DNA from: Exophiala sp. HKRS030
Lineage: Eukaryota > Ascomycota > Eurotiomycetes > Chaetothyriales > Herpotrichiellaceae
Length of the DNA: 64,000 nucleotides
Direction of reading: 5' to 3'
Assembly: GCA_023897205.1 (NCBI GenBank)
Contig: JAHWDD010000033.1
Span: 620,001 to 684,000 of the forward strand
Part shown: positions 58,566 to 64,000 of the stretch, in pieces
How the letters are laid out: every line of letters starts with the position of its first letter
Numbering within the stretch: the stretch's first letter is position 1
The notes under the pieces: model-generated
Told to the model about the DNA's origin: nothing
The model's database searches: none
Seen by the model: only the letters and a program-made list of their open reading frames with translations
Program-made: the position numbers and the translations under genes

Positions 58566-59523
58566 ATGATGTCCTCAAGGCTTGCGCGGCCAGCCCTGAC
58601 CGCCGTCACCCGCCAGACAGCTTCCCGAACGGCGGTCCGAACTTACGCAGCTGCTGCGTCCACGGTCGACTCGAAGCCTCCTGTCGCCTTGTTCGGTCTT
58701 GATGGAACTTATGCTAATGCCTTGGTACGCATGTCTTTCTCGTTCCATTGAAATGGGATATCCGCCGGGTGAAGAAGATGGGGAAAGGAGCTCGACCCTT
58801 ACAGAGATGCCACCCTGACACCTCAGTCCACGGATATATACCGACGCAGATGAAAAGATCAGTCATGCTAATTACGCGTTTGCTCTCTATACAGTACACG
58901 GCTGCCGCAAAAACCAACAACCTCGACCCAACAGCAAAAGCCATTGCCTCGTTGTCCTCGGTTTTGAAATCCGACCCTAAGTTACAAACTATCCTTGCTG
59001 CCCCGACACTGTCGGATAGCGACAAGTCACAAATCATCGCTGAGCTCGAGAAACACACCGGTGGTGCCGACAAGAGTGGTACAGTCAAGAATCTTTTGGG
59101 TGCCTTGGCAGAGAACAACCGATTGGGACTGCTAGAAGGTGTTGCTGAGAAATTCGGAACTTTGATCTCAGCCCAGAAGGGAGAGTTGGAATTGACCATC
59201 ACCAGTGCTGCTGTACGTCATTGTCGTTCTCATTCTTGTCATTCTTCCCCTTCCATGGCCCAAATGCCGGTCTTCAAAACGTGTGTTCGACTGGCTAACC
59301 GTTACGGGACTTTATATAGAAACTCGAACCCAAACTCCTCCAACGTATCGAGCAAGCTATCACAAAATCAGAATACAGCCAAGGCAAGAAGCTGAAGACG
59401 GTCGCAAAAGTAAACCCAGACATTCTCGGTGGATTGATTGTCGAGGTCGGCGAACGCACCATTGACCTCTCAGTCTCGCAAAAAATCTCTCGTCTCAATA
59501 AACTATTGACCGACTCCGTGTAA
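58566..59523 (+). CDS. ATP5: ATP synthase subunit 5 (OSCP), mitochondrial
   Basis: Oligomycin-sensitivity-conferring protein, which links F1 to the peripheral stalk of mitochondrial ATP synthase. Three exons; introns 58725-58894 (170 nt) and 59213-59319 (107 nt); 226 aa, divisible by three. Starts MMSSRLARPALTAVTRQTAS, an Arg/Ser/Ala-rich presequence with no acidic residue for import into mitochondria. PPVALFGLDGTYANAL then, across the first intron, YTAAAKTNNLDPTAKAIASL matches the delta/OSCP N-terminal domain. KNLLGALAENNRLGLLEGVA is the family signature, and the C-terminus has VNPDILGGLIVEVGERTIDL and SRLNKLLTDSV. Confidence 0.96.
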
Positions 59524-60126
59524 ATTAAAAGCCATCGAAGACGAGGAGTGCAAAGTTCTATGGGGAAGTACAAATGGTGTGTTTAGATGTGAAGGAGTGC
59601 ATACTTTTGAGTCGAGATTTAGAGGTGGCCGAGCAATGGTCATTGGTACTTAGCTTGGGAGTGAAAGAAAGCCAACAAAACCAAGAGTGAAACTCTTGAA
59701 GCCACCCAGGACGACCTGAGGTTTGGCCATCTTTCGACTGGTAGACCTACAATCGAAAATACCCAGGCAGCAATAAGGGCCAACTGAGCATCTTACCCTC
59801 TATTCCAATCCACAAGAAAAAAGAAAATCAAACTTACAATTCCTCCTTGCCTCGTCCTATATGTGTCTATCCTTGTTGATGTTGCTATCATGTACATGTA
59901 CATACATCTCAAATCTACCTACCTACCTACTCATCCCGCAAACTCTCGCTCCCCATCACCCATCACTACAAGGCACTGAGGGACACTGCATGCGGCTAAC
60001 TTCAAGTCGCGTCGGTGAGGCTGAGCTCTTTACGAGCAGCAATAGTATTGAATTTATTGATAAGGTCTGGGACTCCATGTTCTGATCCCGGCAATTCTGA
60101 TGTATTTCTACTCCATATATACTCCT

Positions 60127-60142
60127 TACACACACACACACA
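60127..60142. repeat. (CA)n microsatellite
   Basis: Uninterrupted ACACACACACACACA run. Confidence 0.85.
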
Positions 60143-60771
60143 AAGGTACATAGTAACCCAGAGCGAGCGTCTTTCGCATCCAAATTTGTTCAACCAAAGC
60201 GTGAGAGAGAGATCTAATAAAGATCTTGATGAGATTCTCGAGCCCGCGAACATTAGGGACAAGGCAGTTATTTGGCGATGCCGTAAGGCGACGAGGGGCG
60301 CAGATGCAAGCATCGTTTCTAGTATCTCCACCGTCGAGGCCATCTATAGCATTGGAAAGTTCATCATCTTCCATCGAGACACCAAAAGGTTGAAGCCTAG
60401 CAGGTCTTCATTACCTGAGGTAACCATTTAGCCAACACGAAAGAACCAGCTTCTACATATGTGATGCCCGTATCGACCAGCCATTAGATATGTTCCAGCC
60501 TAGTCTCTGGAGGAATGGCAGTCTTCTCATTTTATAGTCCATCTCGCGGACCGGCCTCGATTGTCCTTGCATGATCGGCGGCGTTTGGTCTGGTCTGGTG
60601 GTACCGATGCACCGAGCCAGTGGTCGGCGTGATCACGTAGCATGATGGAGGGAGTATTTTGTTCATGGCGAACTTCATGATGCCAAGGCTCGAACTATTT
60701 GCCAGGCTGAAAATGTAGTTCTCCTCGCATTTGCGGTGGGTCGAGTTCCAATCTCTATATCATGCCGTACG

Positions 60772-60798
60772 TTATATATATTATATATATATATATAT
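60772..60798. repeat. (TA)n microsatellite
   Basis: Nearly perfect TA run of about 27 bp, with one interruption. Confidence 0.85.
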
Positions 60799-60957
60799 TC
60801 CCTTCCCAAGTTCGAAGTTCCCAGCCGGGGGAGCGGGGCTATCTCGAGACTCGCCCATTCATACAATTTGAACAGTGAAGAAAGAACAGTGAATACCCAG
60901 CCGACCTTACCTGACCTTACCTTACCCCGGCATCTTCCCCTTAATAATAACATGTCC

Positions 60958-60978
60958 TGATGTGATGTGATGTGATGT
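60958..60978. repeat. (TGATG)n microsatellite
   Basis: Four tandem copies of the 5-bp unit TGATG. Confidence 0.85.
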
Positions 60979-61404
60979 GGAAACCGCGAGGAGGCTAGTT
61001 AGAGGTATGTGTATAGCTAGATATATGGGTAGTTATCGTATTTGCTCCGGGGTATCGGTTGTACAGTATATGTCGTAGAGCTAGTTAGAGCTAACTTGAC
61101 TTTCTTAAAATATGCTTAGAAGTTAGAAAGAAGCGTGGCGTCGATATCATGGACTAAATAGATTAGTCGCTTCGGCTAGTCCTGAGGATGTTCTATCTGT
61201 TCGCTTTTGTGTATACCGAGTATGTTTCCTGGTACAAATTACTCGTCCTAGTTTGATAGTGGATCCTGTACTACTCCTTCCTGACCCCTGTGACGGGATA
61301 GCCCCAAGGCTGTCTTCAACATTGATCGTTCAATCCGTCATTCAATCACCCACTCAACCAATTGGTCATTCGACTAATCAGATTTAACTCATCGGTCGAA
61401 TAAA

Positions 61405-64000
61405 TTAATCAAGTTGAGCCTCAAACTCATCCTCATAAACAGCTACACTCTCCTCAGTCTTGATACGGCTCAACTGCTCGGCGACATATTTTTCATAATG
61501 GCCATCCGCAACGGATTTCCTGCGTTCACGCTCCAATGCGTCTTCTCTGCCAAAAGCGTCGGATTCTGATGTCCCTGAGGCAGGTACATCACCAACTGCA
61601 GGGAAATAGCCTCTGTCATCATCACCTTCACCACCGGCATCGCTACTGGCGGCTACGGATTTATGGTCGCCGTTAATGCTCGATACGTATGAAGGACGTC
61701 GACCGATTGAGCGGCTGGTGGATGATCGTCTCATGCGAGGATTTCTTGGACCGTCAGGGCCAGGTGTGCTGGCACCATAAGAACCTTTGCCTGTAAGGCC
61801 ACGACTGAGAATATCGTCGAAGTAATGAGCTGCTGCTGTACCTGGTGTACGTGGTGTTTGCGGAAGACGACAATTGATGCCAGTATCATGAATCATTTTG
61901 GCCATCAGACCAGTCCAACCGCATTGATGGCTGGCTCCAAGACCACGTCCGCTATCACCATCAAAGAACTCGAAGAACCATAGGTAATCCTTCCAATGGG
62001 GATCGTAGTCAAGAAGATCATTTCCGGCGTTGATGGCTCGACGACCGTCATTGTCCCTCACCATTAGATGTTGAAGTCGATGTTGTAGCTCTTCAGCCAC
62101 ATGCCCAAGATGCATGTATTCGCCAGACCCACTGGGACATTCAATTTGAAGACTGGAGCCGTAGAACATATAGAATCGTAGAAGAGATTCGACCAGAAGA
62201 AAGTTCACGGCGATCCAGATCGGACCACGCCAATTCGAGTTTCCACCAAATAATCCCGAGTCACTATCACCGGACACGTAGCTAACTTTGAATTGTTGGC
62301 CATTCACGTCCATGCTGTAGGGATGATCTTCATGGTATTTGGACAAAGATCGAATGCCATACTCAGACAGAAATTCTGTCTCATCGAGCATACGTTTCAA
62401 AATCTTCTCGAGACGTTCCTTGCTAACAAGCGAAAGTAGAAGACGTTCATCTTTACCTCGCTTGCGCATAGAGGCAATATTACGTTCTGCCACATCATGT
62501 CGATTCTCAATGAACCAATCCATACGTCGTTTGAAGTTGGGAAATTTGTTGATAAGCTCCGGCTCTAGAGTGAGGACTGCGTAGAGCGGGATCAATCCAA
62601 CGAGCGATCGTACAGGCATTTGTTGTGTCCATGGTCCACCCCAGGAAATTGCATCATAGTAGAAGCCATCCTCATCGTTCCACAAAGACTTCTCAGCTCC
62701 ACCAGCACGGAAAGACATGGCATCAGAAATCAAAATAAAGTGTTCGAAGAACTTGGAAGCGATATCTTCGTAAGTTCGTCGATGCTTTGCAAGTTCGAGA
62801 GAAATGTTCAACATGCAAAGACAGTAGAAGGCCATCCAGCCTGTACTGTCAGCTTGTTCAAGAACACCACCAGTCGGAAGAGGTTCTGATCGATTGAAGA
62901 GACCAATATTGTCCAGGCCGAGGAAACCACCTTCAAAGACATTCTTGCCATCATAATCCTTTCGATTGACCCACCAGGTGAAGTTGAGAAGAAGTTTTTG
63001 GAACACACGCTCCAAGAAGTCCAAATCCTGTCGACCGTACATTTTTCTCTCGATTTTGAATGTTCGGAAAACCGACCAAGCGTGGACTGGTGGATTGACA
63101 TCACCAAAATTCCACTCATACGCAGGAAGTTGTCCATTAGGATGCATATACCACTCTCTAGTGAAGAGATCGAGTTGCTTTTTGGCAAATTCAGGGTCGA
63201 CCATGGCCAAAGGTATGCAGTGAAACGCTGAATCCCACGCGGCGAAGAAAGGATATTCCCACGAGTCAGGCATGGAAAGAATATCATCCAGATACATGTG
63301 TTTCCAATGTACATTTCTGACGTTCTTCCGTTCTGGCGGCGGAGGAGGCATGTTGGGATCACCATTAGCCCATTGATCCCAGATGAAATAGTAATGCTGC
63401 TTGCACCACAACATGCCAGAAAGAGCCTGTCTTTGAATATTTCTGAGATCATCGGCCATAGGAAGGGGGCTGATGCGCCAGTAGAATTCATCGGCTTCCG
63501 CACGCCTTTGCTCCATAATATCATCGAGCAGCTCCTCATTAAGGTAGCCATCGTACTTTTTCGAGAGACGAAATCTGACCACGGCACATTCTCCGGGAGG
63601 AACTCCCTCACCTTGACCAAAGTCATACCACGCAGCAGCTTTGGTACCAGTGCATCGTGGATTTATTGCACCCTTCTCTTCATCGACGATCCATCTGTGA
63701 AAAGCGTCCTTGACATATGGTTGCTTGTTCTTGACTCCATAAAGCTTGTCAAAATTGGTGTCATTTTCGGTGAACATCAACTGCGGATGTACATCTTCCG
63801 AGTCTGCTCCACAACCGGGTGAAGGAGAAAGTTGGAAGAAGCGTGTACCAATTTTGTGATGCTTGGTCTGCGCTGTCATGGGACCAACCATGCGAATATT
63901 AGGCTTGAGCTTCTCCGGTTCGTGACCCCAGGTCCATGTATTTCTAAACCACACATGAGGAATAATATGCAATGGCGCAGGCTCTGGGCCGCGATTGTAA
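61405..64000 (-). CDS. GH63/MGH1-like glycoside hydrolase, 5' end cut off
   Basis: The frame runs past the right edge, so the N-terminus is missing; about 865 residues are present. It resembles the large cytosolic GH63-related fungal proteins (mannosyl-oligosaccharide-glucosidase-like and mannosylglycerate-hydrolase-like) with an (alpha/alpha)6 barrel. Typical blocks are HVWFRNTWTWGHEPEKLKPN, SWEYPFFAAWDSAFHCIPLA, GQLPAYEWNFGDVNPPVHAW, GVLEQADSTGWMAFYCL and LFGGNSNWRGPIWIAVNFLL. The two acidic residues expected at the active site are probably the D in AAWDSAFH and the E or D in the later blocks, but I cannot assign them with certainty. A Ser/Arg/Pro-rich low-complexity tail and an acidic end (EEKVAVYEDEFEAQLD-like) follow. 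It has no intron in the visible part. The sugar substrate is unknown. Confidence 0.85.
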   Translation of the reverse strand, partial: YNRGPEPAPLHIIPHVWFRNTWTWGHEPEKLKPNIRMVGPMTAQTKHHKIGTRFFQLSPSPGCGADSEDVHPQLMFTENDTNFDKLYGVKNKQPYVKDAFHRWIVDEEKGAINPRCTGTKAAAWYDFGQGEGVPPGECAVVRFRLSKKYDGYLNEELLDDIMEQRRAEADEFYWRISPLPMADDLRNIQRQALSGMLWCKQHYYFIWDQWANGDPNMPPPPPERKNVRNVHWKHMYLDDILSMPDSWEYPFFAAWDSAFHCIPLAMVDPEFAKKQLDLFTREWYMHPNGQLPAYEWNFGDVNPPVHAWSVFRTFKIERKMYGRQDLDFLERVFQKLLLNFTWWVNRKDYDGKNVFEGGFLGLDNIGLFNRSEPLPTGGVLEQADSTGWMAFYCLCMLNISLELAKHRRTYEDIASKFFEHFILISDAMSFRAGGAEKSLWNDEDGFYYDAISWGGPWTQQMPVRSLVGLIPLYAVLTLEPELINKFPNFKRRMDWFIENRHDVAERNIASMRKRGKDERLLLSLVSKERLEKILKRMLDETEFLSEYGIRSLSKYHEDHPYSMDVNGQQFKVSYVSGDSDSGLFGGNSNWRGPIWIAVNFLLVESLLRFYMFYGSSLQIECPSGSGEYMHLGHVAEELQHRLQHLMVRDNDGRRAINAGNDLLDYDPHWKDYLWFFEFFDGDSGRGLGASHQCGWTGLMAKMIHDTGINCRLPQTPRTPGTAAAHYFDDILSRGLTGKGSYGASTPGPDGPRNPRMRRSSTSRSIGRRPSYVSSINGDHKSVAASSDAGGEGDDDRGYFPAVGDVPASGTSESDAFGREDALERERRKSVADGHYEKYVAEQLSRIKTEESVAVYEDEFEAQLD

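Larger units (their letters stand above)
59524..61404. other. Convergent intergenic with microsatellites
   Basis: 1.9 kb between the 3' ends of ATP5 and the glycosidase. Holds three simple repeats but no recognised gene. Confidence 0.55.

Overview
The window is nuclear DNA of a filamentous ascomycete (Pezizomycotina; a Eurotiomycete is my best guess, but the class is not proven). The reasons are short GT-AG introns of about 50-120 nt, many with CTAAC/CTGAC-like branch sites, together with a broken HET (heterokaryon incompatibility) domain, an SRPK-like kinase of the kind expanded in moulds, a Zn2Cys6 regulator, an NCS1 permease and fungal-type housekeeping genes (PFA4, PTA1, PRP4, SAH1, ATP5). 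There are about 23 genes on both strands, no operons, and no intact transposon, rRNA or tRNA that I could recognise.

Layout. 0.4-14 kb is kinase-rich: an SRPK-like kinase (-), a HET relic (-), a coiled-coil orphan (-), an FHA-kinase carrying three APSES/KilA-N-like DNA-binding domains (+), and a Polo-like kinase (+). 14-22 kb is metabolic: a D-2-hydroxyacid dehydrogenase (+), an FAD-linked oxidase (-) and a DapA-type aldolase (-). At 23-27.7 kb the palmitoyltransferase PFA4 (-) and a MutL homologue (+) share a 363-bp divergent promoter with two MCB boxes (ACGCGT). 28-30.4 kb holds an ACT-domain protein and a lineage-type orphan (both -). At 31-38.3 kb an NCS1 permease (-) faces away from a hydantoinase/DUF917 fusion enzyme (+), a plausible uptake-plus-hydrolysis pair for cyclic amides. 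38.9-46.8 kb contains PTA1/symplekin (-), an ABCG half-transporter (-) and the splicing factor PRP4 (+). 46.9-50 kb is gene-poor. 50-55 kb has a small two-exon orphan (+), a Zn2Cys6 regulator (-) and a conserved orphan (-). 56-59.5 kb has SAH1 (+) and ATP5/OSCP (+). The right end is cut inside a GH63-type glycosidase (-).

Introns were placed by hand, and for most genes the summed exon length is an exact multiple of three. In five genes (Polo kinase, MutL homologue, hydroxyacid dehydrogenase, Zn2Cys6 regulator, and possibly the SRPK-like kinase) the sum is off by one or two bases. In the first four the break sits in a short C or G run. This looks more like consensus homopolymer error than gene death, because a Polo kinase should be essential. 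The HET relic is more heavily broken.

The most unusual object is the gene at 6866-10069. It joins a degenerate FHA domain, a full Ser/Thr kinase, and three APSES-like domains of the type normally found in cell-cycle transcription factors; the last two are recent duplicates of each other.
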